A stretch of DNA of 64,000 nucleotides. It comes from Ktedonobacteria bacterium brp13. Its GTDB lineage: Bacteria; Chloroflexota; Ktedonobacteria; Ktedonobacterales; Ktedonobacteraceae. Shown here piece after piece: positions 24,108 through 32,687 of this stretch (position 1 is its first letter; each line of letters opens with the position of its first letter). The notes below the pieces were generated by a model. It made no database searches. It saw nothing but the letters and a program-made list of their open reading frames with translations, and had not been told where the DNA came from. Both the position numbers and the translations under genes were made by a program. The stretch spans positions 6,179,485 through 6,243,484 of the forward strand of contig AP024096.1 of assembly GCA_015099395.1 (NCBI GenBank). The letters run 5' to 3'.

Positions 24108-25436
24108 GTGAGCGCGTTTATGGATAGCAACAGAAACATGCAGGAAGAATCCACAGCATATATCTGGTTACGCTATGCGACGCAATATACCAGAGATGGA
24201 CAGACGCATACCCTGGAGATGAGTGTGCCGGTTCCTGTGGGTGCGACACCAGAGGTTCGAGCGCAACTCTTTCGTGAAGCTGAAGAAGATATGCAGCAAT
24301 TCACGATACAACTGGAGCAACATAATCCGGCCTTTGCCCAACGTGCGCATAATGCTCAGCATCAAACGCGGACGGCCCCGCAACCATTGCCAAGGACGAA
24401 ACCAACGCCGACTCCGCAAGTAGTGACACAACGTACCGGTGGATCGGGTGGCTATAGTACCTTGAATGCGTCCTCACCTGCAAACCGGCCCGCGTCACAG
24501 TCGGCTCCCCCGGCTACAACCCTCTCTGTAACGGATACAAAACGTGAGGTAACAGATACGAGACGTGAGCCAGGCGAGAATAATGCGGTAATCGAGCAGA
24601 GTGAGCGTCCAGAGCGTCCGGCACGTGAAGAGCGGACGCGTAATAATAGTAATGCAGGACCCCCAGCCGGTGAAAATGGCGGTATGCCGCTACCGCAGTT
24701 TATTCAGTACATTAAAGATAACCTGAACCTTTCACCGCGCCAGGCTATGGATATCCTGGACGTAAAATCATTGGCTACCGGTATCAATCTGCGCGATGCG
24801 CTAGAGCAACTCAAAGCACATAGCGGTCAGAGCGGACCGCTCCCCAATGCAATCGAGATGGTCAAGCGCCCGGATGACGAGGCAGAAGGGAATACAGGAC
24901 AGAGCGTGCGTCCAGTTTCAGGTACACAGAATGCCGCAGGTGCGCGTACCCCGTCCAGTACGTTGAGCAACAATAGCAGTCACTCTACACCGATCGAGCT
25001 GTCAATGCACCGCCCTGCCAGCGCTTTTGCAGAAGAGATCGGCCCGGATGAACTGGACAATCTGGATGATCTCAGTGACTTTGACGATATGCTGTCAGCT
25101 GATGATGCATCAAACAGTAAATCTGAGCGTGACGAAGAACTTGCCGGCGATCAGTTCAGTACGAAAGAACTGGAGCAAGCACGTGCCAAGCTAGAAGCAC
25201 TACGCTCCATTCAAGGGGCCACAACCGCTAACGATGCACGCCTGAAAGTGCTCAATAATGTACTTGAGGGACAGATTACCGAAGACCAGTTGAAGGCACT
25301 CATCAGCGGGGTCTGGCATATTCAGACCCCCAAAAAATTGAAGGTCGACCAGGTAGAAGAACTGATCTCCTGGGCCAAACGTGAAGATGCCTTTATTGAA
25401 CAGGTAGAAGCCATCCTGGCAACGCTCAATATGTAG
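24108..25436 (+). CDS. Hypothetical protein with long disordered linker
   Basis: This 442-residue protein starts at GTG 24108 behind GGAGA. Residues 14-70 look folded (AYIWLRYATQYTRDGQTHTLEMSVPVPVG). About 75-200 is Gln/Thr/Pro/Arg-rich linker, including the near repeat TDTKREVTDTRREPGE. A helical module follows (LPQFIQYIKDNLNLSPRQAMDILDVKSLATGINLRDALEQL, about 200-240), which resembles SAP/HeH-like or SAM-like helical folds. After another acidic linker the end is helical (LEQARAKLEALRSIQ, TEDQLKALISGVWHI, VEELISWAKREDAFIEQVEAIL). Function is unknown. rsmD starts 98 bp downstream on the same strand. Confidence 0.7.
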   Translation: MSAFMDSNRNMQEESTAYIWLRYATQYTRDGQTHTLEMSVPVPVGATPEVRAQLFREAEEDMQQFTIQLEQHNPAFAQRAHNAQHQTRTAPQPLPRTKPTPTPQVVTQRTGGSGGYSTLNASSPANRPASQSAPPATTLSVTDTKREVTDTRREPGENNAVIEQSERPERPAREERTRNNSNAGPPAGENGGMPLPQFIQYIKDNLNLSPRQAMDILDVKSLATGINLRDALEQLKAHSGQSGPLPNAIEMVKRPDDEAEGNTGQSVRPVSGTQNAAGARTPSSTLSNNSSHSTPIELSMHRPASAFAEEIGPDELDNLDDLSDFDDMLSADDASNSKSERDEELAGDQFSTKELEQARAKLEALRSIQGATTANDARLKVLNNVLEGQITEDQLKALISGVWHIQTPKKLKVDQVEELISWAKREDAFIEQVEAILATLNM

Positions 25437-25534
25437 TATATGGTGGACGCCAGGATGGACAGTATGCTGGATGTGCCGAGCTATGTGATAACGGGAACGG
25501 CCTTGTGTCTTCCCATTGCAAAGGGAGTAAACTT

Positions 25535-26233
25535 ATGCGTGTGGTAACCGGTGCGGCAAAAGGGAAGAGACTGAAGTCGCCGAAGACAGTCGGTACACGA
25601 CCGATTATGGATCGTGTGAAAACTGCATTATTTGATATTCTTTCGGATGAGGTCGACGATGCTCGTTTCCTTGACCTGTTCGCCGGTACTGGTGGTGTGG
25701 GCATTGAGGCTTTGAGCCGTGGCGCGGAGTATGCTACTTTTATCGAGATGAACCCTAAGATCGTGCAACTCGTCCGTGAGAATCTGCTTATTACTGGACT
25801 GACAGCACAGGGCGAGGTTATTCAGGGTGACTCATTTAAGTTCTTGCAGGCGCATATGCCAGCTAGTACGCAAAATCCGCCAGTCGCTACTCCGAAGAGT
25901 ACCTCTAAGGGTCCTACTGCCAAAGGTCCTGTACAGCGTGAGCGCGCATTTTACCTGCCGATGTCAAGAAACGGACAGCCACGCACCTACGATATTATCT
26001 ATGTCGCACCACCGCAGTATGAAGAAATGGCGGCCCGTGCGCTACGTATGCTCGATGCGGAAGCCGTCAACACTGAGAACGGTCTGCTTGCCAAAGAAGG
26101 TCAAATTATCATTCAGATCCACCCTAAAGAGCGTCCTGGTATCGTGGCAGTTGAATGTGAGCACTATGCCTTGACCGATGAGCGCCGCTATGGGAGCACC
26201 CTCTTACTGTTTTATCGTCGACACGAGGACTGA
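25535..26233 (+). CDS. rsmD: 16S rRNA (guanine(966)-N2)-methyltransferase RsmD
   Basis: This enzyme methylates G966 of 16S rRNA with S-adenosylmethionine. The opening MRVVTGAAKGKRLKSPK...TRPIMDRVKTALFDIL and the SAM motif FLDLFAGTGGVGIEALSRGA are diagnostic. Two features are odd. A 40-residue Pro/Ser/Lys-rich insertion sits at about 108-149. The catalytic motif IV, normally DPPY, reads APPQY (158-162, YVAPPQY), so the acidic first position is lost. I use ATG 25535 behind GGGAG; the longer frame from GTG 25505 is less likely. The last 30 bp overlap the 3' end of the histidine kinase gene on the other strand. Confidence 0.9.
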   Translation: MRVVTGAAKGKRLKSPKTVGTRPIMDRVKTALFDILSDEVDDARFLDLFAGTGGVGIEALSRGAEYATFIEMNPKIVQLVRENLLITGLTAQGEVIQGDSFKFLQAHMPASTQNPPVATPKSTSKGPTAKGPVQRERAFYLPMSRNGQPRTYDIIYVAPPQYEEMAARALRMLDAEAVNTENGLLAKEGQIIIQIHPKERPGIVAVECEHYALTDERRYGSTLLLFYRRHED

Positions 26234-27430
26234 GCGCTGATCTGCCAGTGTATTCGCGCTATGCTGGCTATTTTCTACGAGCGGCGGTAGGTTGAGGTGT
26301 GGGAGTGTAAAGATGAAACAGCTCCCCTGTTCTGCCTGGTCGTTGCTCTCGACCCAGATTCGTCCGTGCATCGCCTCGACCATATGTTTACAGATATAGA
26401 GTCCCAGGCCTGCTCCGCGTACCTTGCCCGCGATATCTCGTTGCAAGCGTACAAACTGATTGAAGAGTTGTGGTATCTCGTCCGCTGGTATGCCTGGTCC
26501 TTGATCACGTACACTGATACGGACCTCGTTACTGGCGGTAAGCAGCTCGGCACTGATCACGATTGGTGATGTCTCCGGTGAGAACTTTATGGCGTTGGTG
26601 AGAAGTTGATAGAGGATATCGCGTACATAGTAAGGATTGGCGAAGATCAGCAGGTTATTTGCAATCATGAGTTGAATGCGCTGCTTCTCACGGTGTACTG
26701 TATCGGTATTCTCGCATATATCGCGGACAAGTTGTACTAAGAGCGCATGTTTGCTCTGTGATGGTTTATGTTCGCAATCGATATCCATTGTATCAAGGAC
26801 ATTATTAACCATTGAGCGCAGATCCTCACAATAGCGCAACGCGTGCTTGATGTAGTCCATATTCGTTGAGCTATCCAGGGTGTTGCTCTGCTCCATAATC
26901 AACTGCATCATCTCAAAATAGCCATAGGCTGCTGCCAGCGGTGTACGCAATTCATGATTGACATTGATAATGAACTGCGTCTTGATCTGATGAAATTGGC
27001 GTTGCTGCTCGCTGACCTGCAGTGCTTGCCGTTCCATCTCCTCTGCCTTACGCCGTGCCTCCTCCTCCATTGTGAGCGTCGTGCGTAAAGAAACGACCGT
27101 AGCACCGACAGCTAACATGGCAAGTGTATCGTCCAACATCGTCCACAGCATCTTCCAGGACCAGAGTAGCGAATGTTGCGTCGCCAGATAAAAGATACTT
27201 GCAACTACCAGATAGCTGAGCAGATTGATTAGCGTTCCACGTTTCCCAAAGGCCCAGCTACTCAGTGCGATCGGTAGCATCATCAGTGTACCATCATACA
27301 GATACGAGGTGCCTGGGAGCATGAGCAGGATGCTGATTGGTATACTGATGCAGCAGATAGCCAGGCGTAGCGCCAATGGCACATGAAGAAAGCGACGTGG
27401 CCAGGGACGGTATAAGCGTGCTGTATACAT
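26204..27430 (-). CDS. Orphan membrane sensor histidine kinase
   Basis: This 408-residue kinase has about four hydrophobic segments in the first 115 residues and no large external loop, so it probably senses something in or at the membrane. A coiled stretch (120-150) leads into the HisKA domain with His159 in FIINVNHELRTPLAAAYG. The ATPase domain shows the N box LTNAIKFSP, G1 RDQGPGIPADEIPQLF and G2 RGAGLGLYICKHMVEAMHG. No response regulator is adjacent. The gene converges with rsmD and overlaps its 3' end by 30 bp without room for a terminator. Confidence 0.9.
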   Translation of the reverse strand: MYTARLYRPWPRRFLHVPLALRLAICCISIPISILLMLPGTSYLYDGTLMMLPIALSSWAFGKRGTLINLLSYLVVASIFYLATQHSLLWSWKMLWTMLDDTLAMLAVGATVVSLRTTLTMEEEARRKAEEMERQALQVSEQQRQFHQIKTQFIINVNHELRTPLAAAYGYFEMMQLIMEQSNTLDSSTNMDYIKHALRYCEDLRSMVNNVLDTMDIDCEHKPSQSKHALLVQLVRDICENTDTVHREKQRIQLMIANNLLIFANPYYVRDILYQLLTNAIKFSPETSPIVISAELLTASNEVRISVRDQGPGIPADEIPQLFNQFVRLQRDIAGKVRGAGLGLYICKHMVEAMHGRIWVESNDQAEQGSCFIFTLPHLNLPPLVENSQHSANTLADQRSVLVSTIKQ

Positions 27431-27766
27431 GTCTATGATAGCCTTCCTTCACGTTGCTACATATTGGCAACTATTCATATAACAAAGTTGTTACATATTT
27501 GTATCTTTGTATAATCATAGCATACTCGAAGATAGGTTACAAGTTTTTTATAGCAAAAACAGCAAAGAATTCCCACAGATAGAAGGATATGCTGTGGACA
27601 TATAGAAGCGGCGTTAGAAAGTCACTGTGAGGGGGGTCTCTACGCCTGGATAAGATATTGAGCTATAATAGAGAGTAAAACGAATGAGATTACACGAACA
27701 AATTCATTAACACGTTCATTATTGAGTTTACATAGAGAGGTCTTGATAGATCAGGAGGAGATAGTA
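27431..27766. other. Upstream region of HTH gene with probable -10 box
   Basis: The gap between the divergent histidine kinase and HTH genes is A+T rich. TATAAT at 27664-27669 is a candidate -10, but no good -35 stands 16-18 bases before it. Just downstream are inverted words around GAAC...GTTC and AATGA...TCATT (27680-27720) that could be a binding site, possibly for the HTH protein itself. Confidence 0.35.
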
Positions 27767-28258
27767 ATGGTTGGTAAGCCAGGTGGGGGACGTTTTGCCT
27801 TTGTTGATGCTAGCGAGGTGACGCGTCGTTTAGGAATTGATCGTGTGACGCTAGACAATTGGATCAAAGAGGGCCGTATTAAGACGCATCGTGGTGTTGG
27901 CCGTGATAGCTTTTTCCGTAGCGGGGATGTAGAGGCACTTTACAACGAGCTACACCCAACTGAGGAATTGGCCGCTGCGGTAGCGGAAGATGAGCAGGAG
28001 AGTGAGCGTGCCAACGAGAGTGTAGCAGCCAGGGGCGCACCTGTTCGCAAAAAGCAGGACCCGCAGATGCGTGTCTACCTGCGTTTACAGGCTGACGCCA
28101 AGTGGTTTGACATCTCTGAAGACGATATTCGTTACTGGTTCCAGCAGTTGGCTCCGGATGGTTATGAGCGTAATAAACGCAATATACAGCACACCATCAA
28201 GAAGCTTCAGCTCATGGTCGATCTTATTGATGATGCTGAGCAGCGTGCCAATTCATAG
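27767..28258 (+). CDS. MerR/excisionase-like helix-turn-helix protein
   Basis: This is a 163-residue DNA-binding protein. The N-terminal 60 residues form a winged helix of the MerR/excisionase sort (FVDASEVTRRLGIDRVTLDNWIKEGRIKTHRGVGRDSFFRSGDVEALYNEL). An acidic Ala/Glu linker follows, then a C-terminal helical region with DISEDDIRYWFQQLAPDGYERNKRNIQHTIKKLQ. The C-terminal part has no known ligand domain that I recognise. I chose ATG 27767 because AGGAGGAG lies six bases before it; an upstream TTG at 27722 is weaker. It stands alone and converges with the Phd-like gene, with a shared hairpin between. Confidence 0.75.
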   Translation: MVGKPGGGRFAFVDASEVTRRLGIDRVTLDNWIKEGRIKTHRGVGRDSFFRSGDVEALYNELHPTEELAAAVAEDEQESERANESVAARGAPVRKKQDPQMRVYLRLQADAKWFDISEDDIRYWFQQLAPDGYERNKRNIQHTIKKLQLMVDLIDDAEQRANS

Positions 28259-28286
28259 CGCTCTGGTCGGTAGCATGCTGTGAGAT

Positions 28287-28344
28287 GCCAGCCGGTGTTG
28301 GTCGCGACCTTATATACACCTGTGTCACTCCAACAATGGCTGGC
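28287..28344. terminator. Hairpin between convergent HTH and Phd-like genes
   Basis: GCCAGCC (28287-28293) with TGTTGG just inside pairs with CCAACA and GGCTGGC (28338-28344). The arms flank a 28-base loop. It lies exactly between two converging genes. No T run is present on either side. Confidence 0.5.
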
Positions 28345-28345
28345 G

Positions 28346-28705
28346 CTACATTTCTTCTTGCTGGCGCTCTAGCGGTTCTGCACTCTCTGCAATCTTTGTA
28401 ATCTCAGCATCTTCCGAGGCTAGCTGGCGCTCGATCTCTTGTAATGATAGAAGGTCATCCATGTTGAGGTTCTTTTGCGCCATACGATATGCTGTCATTA
28501 TCTTCTCATCATGTAGAATATCAAGTGTGTGTTGCAAGGATTCTACAGTTTCACGCAGATGTTGATAATAGGTAAAGGACAGGATTGTCAACACATTTTC
28601 TCCCTGGTTGACGACGACTACGGTGTCCTCGGATTCTTTGAGTTGCTGCGCCAACTCGTTTAATTGTTGGCGTACTTCAAGCAAAGACATATGTTTTTCC
28701 AACAT
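28346..28705 (-). CDS. Phd/YefM-like antitoxin-type protein without a toxin partner
   Basis: The first 60 of 119 residues follow the Phd/YefM pattern: a start helix with MSLLEVRQQLNELAQQLKE, then beta strands TVVVVNQGENVLTILSF and a helix YYQHLRETVESLQHTLDIL. In such proteins this domain binds DNA and the C-terminal tail neutralises a toxin. Here the tail is acidic and helical (DLLSLQEIERQLASEDAE). No toxin gene follows, since the next gene downstream is convergent, so it is either a solitary regulator or an orphaned antitoxin. AAAGGGG precedes ATG 28705. The family call is tentative. Confidence 0.55.
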   Translation of the reverse strand: MLEKHMSLLEVRQQLNELAQQLKESEDTVVVVNQGENVLTILSFTYYQHLRETVESLQHTLDILHDEKIMTAYRMAQKNLNMDDLLSLQEIERQLASEDAEITKIAESAEPLERQQEEM

Positions 28706-29462
28706 GGTATCCCCTTTCCTGGGTGCGCATAGTGTCCAGGATGCGACGATCTGCGTGTCAAAGAGTAGAAATTTGTTTGCAACTCTCTGTTGCTCTTTAT
28801 CACACTTACATCACAATGTACCGCACATTGCAGTGCAATGTCCACTATTCATGCTTTTTGGAAACTGCGTATTCGCCATTGGTACGCTTCTATTGCGCGA
28901 CCAGCGTGTTTCTCCTCTCGTATGATAATTGACAATCTTTTTTCTCTTTCTAAAAGATGGTGTGCAAGTCTATTGCAGGTAGGTTGCATTGTTCATGTAG
29001 AGATGGACAGGTGACAGGTAGATACAGAGACCTGTAGGAATAGACAGGATAGGAACAGGTAGTTTCCCCTGTGCGAAAAACTGTTGAAATTAGCGGGGCG
29101 CTAGCAGCGTGTGGAGCTTATACTACCAATGTGCAGAGGAACTGGGGGTGTGAGGGGGCCAGCGTTAGCTCTGGGATGCCGCTTTGTGGAACCCGGTAAC
29201 TTATCTAGCGTGCGCTGTCTCTGGTGGGCAACACGTGTCTGCGGGCGAGGCATGACAATAAACGCTTGCTGCTGAAGACGAGCGTGAGACGTTCTCGATA
29301 GGACGTTGATGGTCTCCCCTGCACTTCTCGGTATCTCATAAGCGGTCCATAATGCAGCCTCTGTATTGTGTCATTGTGGTAGTTTCGACGTACGTATCCG
29401 TGGTACTATGATACGAATGTTATCTATGGACGGTAGCGATCCTACCGGAAAAGGAGCATGAG
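28706..29462. other. Long gene-free stretch with a G+C-rich segment
   Basis: No reading frame here shows coding character. The part from about 29080 to 29330 is clearly richer in G and C than the surrounding intergenic DNA and contains several local hairpins (for example CCAG with CTGG at about 29162-29177, and ACGCT with AGCGT at about 29260-29286). A TATACT lies at about 29119. It could encode a structured RNA. I could not match it to tmRNA, RNase P, SRP or tRNA signatures. Near 29436 a CGGTAG/CTACCG hairpin precedes the next gene. Confidence 0.35.
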
Positions 29463-29795
29463 ATGGCGCAATGGGCTTATAAAGTTGTCTATATTGATTA
29501 CCGTGGGCGTATTTCGTGTGAGGGCGTTGAGACGTTAATCGGCAATGAGCGTCGGAGTGCTTTTGTCAGACGCTATCTAAATAGCCTGGGTCAGGATGGC
29601 TGGGAGGTTGTGGGTATTCAGCCACTCTCTCCTAACTCCGCATACTATGTCTTCAAACGTCCTGGCCAGGAAAGCGATTTTGCCGATGGCGCACCTGCTG
29701 CCAGTGTAGAGTCAGCCCCCGAGGAGACTACACCGCCGGCAGCGTCTGCCTCACCTGAGACAGAGGGTGGGAGTCCAACGGTCGAAAACGTCTGA
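29463..29795 (+). CDS. DUF4177-like small protein with acidic tail
   Basis: The first 70 of 110 residues match the pattern of DUF4177-type proteins: AQWAYKVVYIDYRGRISCEG, then LNSLGQDGWEVVGIQPL and YYVFKRP. This is a small alpha-beta unit of unknown function. The last 40 residues are Ala/Glu/Pro/Ser rich and likely disordered. AAGGAG stands seven bases before the ATG and a canonical terminator follows, so it is a single-gene unit. Confidence 0.8.
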   Translation: MAQWAYKVVYIDYRGRISCEGVETLIGNERRSAFVRRYLNSLGQDGWEVVGIQPLSPNSAYYVFKRPGQESDFADGAPAASVESAPEETTPPAASASPETEGGSPTVENV

Positions 29796-29812
29796 TCGAA
29801 AATAATATAAGC

Positions 29813-29844
29813 GAGAGGTAGCCTTCCCGGCTATCTCTTTTTTT
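29813..29844 (+). terminator. Intrinsic terminator of DUF4177-like gene
   Basis: GAGAGGTAGCC (29813-29823) pairs with GGCTATCTC (29829-29837) with one bulge, followed by TTTTTTT. It lies 18 bp after the stop codon. Confidence 0.85.
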
Positions 29845-29982
29845 ATGGGGAATTTCAGTTGTGTGCATTTCAAGGGTGCTGCGAAACGGCTCCACTATGA
29901 GATTTTGTTATAATAGCAGGAGGCAGGATCGACGTTTTCACTGCGCTTGAGGCGATCATATTTTTAGAACGAGGTTTATAAG

Positions 29983-31467
29983 ATGGCACAGAACCCCTTG
30001 ATACAAGCTGAAACCTATCATAATTTTATTGCTGGTCGCTGGCGCGCTGCCCGGGGCGGTGCGACGTTTGCTAGCACCAATCCCGCTCATCGTGAGGAGA
30101 TTATCGGGTATTATCAACAATCGACGCCCGCTGATCTGGAGGATGCGCTTGAGGCCGCATCATCTGCTCAGCGGAGCTGGGCTGCGACTCCAGCCCCGGA
30201 GCGTGGCGAGATCCTTTTCCGTACGGCTCAGATCCTTGAGCGTCGCCGTGATGAACTGGCGGAACTGATGACGCGCGAGATGGGGAAACTGCTGAAGGAG
30301 ACGCGTGGGGATGTGCAGGTGGCGATCGATGTCGCGAAATATGTGGCCGGTGAGGGGCGGCGCGCCGAGGGTGAGACGATTCCTTCTGCGTTACCTGATA
30401 AGTTTTGTATGACGATCCGTCAGCCGATAGGGATTGTGGGGATCATTACGCCCTGGAACTTTCCGCTGGCGATTCCTGCCTGGAAGACGTTCCCTGCACT
30501 ACAGGCTGGCAATGTCGTGATTCTGAAGCCGGCCAGCGATACTCCGTTAGTGACGCTGAAGCTGGCTGAGATCCTGCAAGAGGCCGGGCTTCCTGCTGGT
30601 GTCTTTAATGTGTTAACCGGACCTGGTAGCACGTTGGGCGATGCAATGGCGAGCCATCCACGTATCAATATGATCTCGCTGACCGGCTCGAATGAGGTTG
30701 GTCGCCGGGTCGCTGAACTCTGTGGTCGTGACCTGCGTCGTTGTGCGCTCGAACTGGGTGGCAAGAATGCGGTGATCGTCCTGGATGACGCCGATCTGGA
30801 ACTGGCGATCGAGGGGATCACCAATGGTGCCTTCGGTACTACCGGACAGCGCTGTACTGCTACCAGTCGCGTGATTGTGCAACGCGGTGTCTATCAGACC
30901 TTTGTGGAGCGTCTGGCTGCCTCTGCTCAGCGCTTACGTATCGGCGATGGCCTGGATACTCAGATTCAGATGGGTCCACTTGTCAATCAGGGTCGTGTCA
31001 GAGCGGTGCATGCGTACAGTGAGATAGGACAACAGGAGGGTGCGACGCTGGTGACAGGTGGTACTCCTTGCCGTGAGGAGGCGCTACTCGATGGCGCGTT
31101 CTATCAGCCTACGATCTTTTCTGATGTCCGACCTGAGATGCGTATCGCGCGTGAGGAGGTCTTTGGTCCCTTTGTCTCTATTCTGCCTGTTGATTCTTAT
31201 GAAGAGGCGGTCCGCATCGTCAATGATACCGAGTATGGACTCTCAGCCGGTATCTTTACCGAGGATGTCCGTATCGCTTTTCGGGCATTACGTGATATCG
31301 CTTCGGGTCTTGTCTATATTAATGCTGCCACGACCGGCTCTGAGATCCATCTCCCCTTTGGTGGTATGAAAGGGAGTGGTAACGGCCATCGCGAACTGGG
31401 ACCCGACGCCGTCAACGAGTTTAGCGAAGTCAAAAGCGTCTACGTCACTTACCGTCCACGTTCCTGA
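29983..31467 (+). CDS. NAD(P)-dependent aldehyde dehydrogenase
   Basis: This 494-residue member of the ALDH superfamily oxidises an aldehyde to a carboxylate. Seen are the entry motif TPWNFPLAIPAWKTFPAL, the cofactor lysine in VILKPASDTP, SLTGSNEVGRRV, the general base in ALELGGKNAVIVL, the catalytic Cys in GTTGQRCTATSR, and EEVFGPFVSI. The GTTGQRCTATSR form and the HLPFGGMKGSGNGHRELG end resemble semialdehyde-acting enzymes (2,5-dioxovalerate, succinate semialdehyde or piperideine-6-carboxylate), but the substrate cannot be fixed. A TATAAT at 29909-29914 is a likely -10. The gene stands alone, followed by two kinds of palindromic repeat. Confidence 0.9.
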   Translation: MAQNPLIQAETYHNFIAGRWRAARGGATFASTNPAHREEIIGYYQQSTPADLEDALEAASSAQRSWAATPAPERGEILFRTAQILERRRDELAELMTREMGKLLKETRGDVQVAIDVAKYVAGEGRRAEGETIPSALPDKFCMTIRQPIGIVGIITPWNFPLAIPAWKTFPALQAGNVVILKPASDTPLVTLKLAEILQEAGLPAGVFNVLTGPGSTLGDAMASHPRINMISLTGSNEVGRRVAELCGRDLRRCALELGGKNAVIVLDDADLELAIEGITNGAFGTTGQRCTATSRVIVQRGVYQTFVERLAASAQRLRIGDGLDTQIQMGPLVNQGRVRAVHAYSEIGQQEGATLVTGGTPCREEALLDGAFYQPTIFSDVRPEMRIAREEVFGPFVSILPVDSYEEAVRIVNDTEYGLSAGIFTEDVRIAFRALRDIASGLVYINAATTGSEIHLPFGGMKGSGNGHRELGPDAVNEFSEVKSVYVTYRPRS

Positions 31468-31509
31468 TCTACGTAGTAATACCAGGCATCATCAACTCTG
31501 CATACAGCT

Positions 31510-31590
31510 AAGTACAATCAAGTAACTTTTTTGGGATTGTCTGTGCCTGCTGAGCAAGTTTTATCCCACGTTTGTTGCTTGATTGTACTT
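31510..31590. repeat. Small palindromic element with GTACAATC ends, copy 1
   Basis: AAGTACAATCAAG (31510-31522) and CTTGATTGTACTT (31578-31590) are perfect inverted ends, and inside them TGGGAT and ATCCCA form a second inverted pair. The element at 32873-32960 has the same two-level design. It abuts repeat copy B. Just outside, TACGTAGTA (31472-31480) and TACTACGTA also form an inverted pair. Confidence 0.6.
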
Positions 31591-31662
31591 ACTACGTATC
31601 CGAAAACTTGAGTGCAGAGCACTAGCGACGCCAGTCGCGTTGGGTTTCGGAATAAGATCTTA
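31590..31662 (+). repeat. Dispersed palindromic repeat, copy B
   Basis: This copy of the 74-bp element runs from TACTACGTATCCGAAAAC to TTTCGGAATAAGATCTTA with the inner GCGACGCCAGTCGC hairpin. It sits between the aldehyde dehydrogenase gene and an alcohol dehydrogenase remnant on the opposite strand, directly against the GTACAATC element. Confidence 0.9.
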
Positions 31663-31686
31663 GAGAATGCTGCCTCCCTACACAAG

Positions 31687-31881
31687 CTACGGTGTAAGCA
31701 CGGTCAGTTGAAAAGCACCTCCGTGGTCGTGTGCATACTGGATCGCTTGATTCACCTCTTCAAGGGGAAATGCACGGGTTGAGAACGCATCGAGACGAAG
31801 CAGACCTGCGCGAATCAATCCGGCCAGCCCCAAGGGGGCATGTCGTGGATGTGTAGTTTGTTCTACCGAGTACCATATCAT
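31687..31881 (-). pseudogene. C-terminal remnant of a zinc-type alcohol dehydrogenase
   Basis: Only about 64 residues are readable. LGLAGLIRAGLLRLDAF followed by RAFPLEEVNQAIQYAHDHGGAFQLTVL matches the extreme C-terminus of medium-chain dehydrogenases, where the last helix of the catalytic domain precedes the final strand. No nucleotide-binding domain, zinc ligands or credible start codon lie upstream within the 104 bp to the next gene. It is a decayed gene end flanked by palindromic repeats. Confidence 0.65.
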
Positions 31882-31936
31882 GCTCGATTATTGCCATTTT
31901 GCCGGGCCGGGTTTGGAGTACTGGCATCAATCCCAA

Positions 31937-31965
31937 CAAAAAAACGCTGCCCCGAAGAACAGCGT
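31937..31965 (-). terminator. Intrinsic terminator of YccF gene
   Basis: ACGCTG and CAGCGT form a stem around CCCCGAAGAA. On the minus strand it is followed by TTTTTTTG. It lies 20 bp after the stop codon of the YccF-repeat gene. Confidence 0.85.
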
Positions 31966-31985
31966 CGTATACATCGATCAGGAGA

Positions 31986-32687
31986 TTAATTCTTGCGCAG
32001 TGTGATGACCGCTGGCAGTCGATTGAGCATCATCAATCCTAATGGCAAGGTGATGATCAGCATACAGAGTGCATAGCCAACCAGCGCCCATACATAGCCC
32101 AACCAGCAACCGATGCACACGAAGTACAGAGCGCGAATGAGAAAGTTATGCTGCGTATTGCCGACATTGACATTGACGTTGACCGTCTGTGTGAAGGTCG
32201 GAGCAGCCCCTGGTACGCCTGGCTGACCAAGCTGAGCCACCGATGCTGTGGAGACGTTCACGCTGGTTGTGCCTGCCGATGATGGACGCAATGTCAGCAC
32301 TCGTGGCAGCCGGTTGAGCATAGCGAGTCCAATAGGCAGACCGATGACAGTGACACAGAGTGCATAGCCAATATTCAACCATGCGAAACCGAGCCACCAG
32401 CCGATAAAGCAGAAGTACAGTGCACGTGAGAGAAGCCCGTGCTGCTTGCCAGTCTGAATATTTACATTGACGTTCTGTTGTAGCATAGGTGTTTGTGCAT
32501 ATGGGGATTGTTGAGAAGGCTGGTATGGGTTGGTGTACTGCGCTTGTGGTGGTGCCATAGGCATAGGCGGCATATTAGGCAGTATGTTATGATACTGCGC
32601 TTGTGGTGGTACCATAGGCATAGGCGGTATATTAGGCGGAATGTTAGGATACTGCTCTTGTGGCTGCATGTTTGGTTGTTCTTGCAT
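31986..32687 (-). CDS. Membrane protein with two YccF domains
   Basis: This 233-residue protein opens with a Pro/Gln/Met-rich stretch in which PPMPM(V/A)PPQAQYHN-like units repeat twice (residues 1-60). Two copies of the YccF domain follow: LLSRALYFCFIGWWLGFAW...IGLPIGLAMLNRLPRVLTLR (about 85-130) and LIRALYFVCIGCWLGYVW...ITLPLGLMMLNRLPAVITLR (about 183-231). Each domain has two hydrophobic helices. The linkers both contain runs of Asn-Val (VNVNIQTG, VNVNVNVG), suggesting an internal duplication of the whole unit. Function is unknown. AAAGGA precedes the ATG. Confidence 0.85.
   Translation of the reverse strand: MQEQPNMQPQEQYPNIPPNIPPMPMVPPQAQYHNILPNMPPMPMAPPQAQYTNPYQPSQQSPYAQTPMLQQNVNVNIQTGKQHGLLSRALYFCFIGWWLGFAWLNIGYALCVTVIGLPIGLAMLNRLPRVLTLRPSSAGTTSVNVSTASVAQLGQPGVPGAAPTFTQTVNVNVNVGNTQHNFLIRALYFVCIGCWLGYVWALVGYALCMLIITLPLGLMMLNRLPAVITLRKN

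Noticed and set aside
28706..29462. tmRNA, RNase P RNA, SRP RNA or tRNA in the long gap
   Set aside because: None of their conserved sequence blocks is present; only a generic structured-RNA possibility remains.
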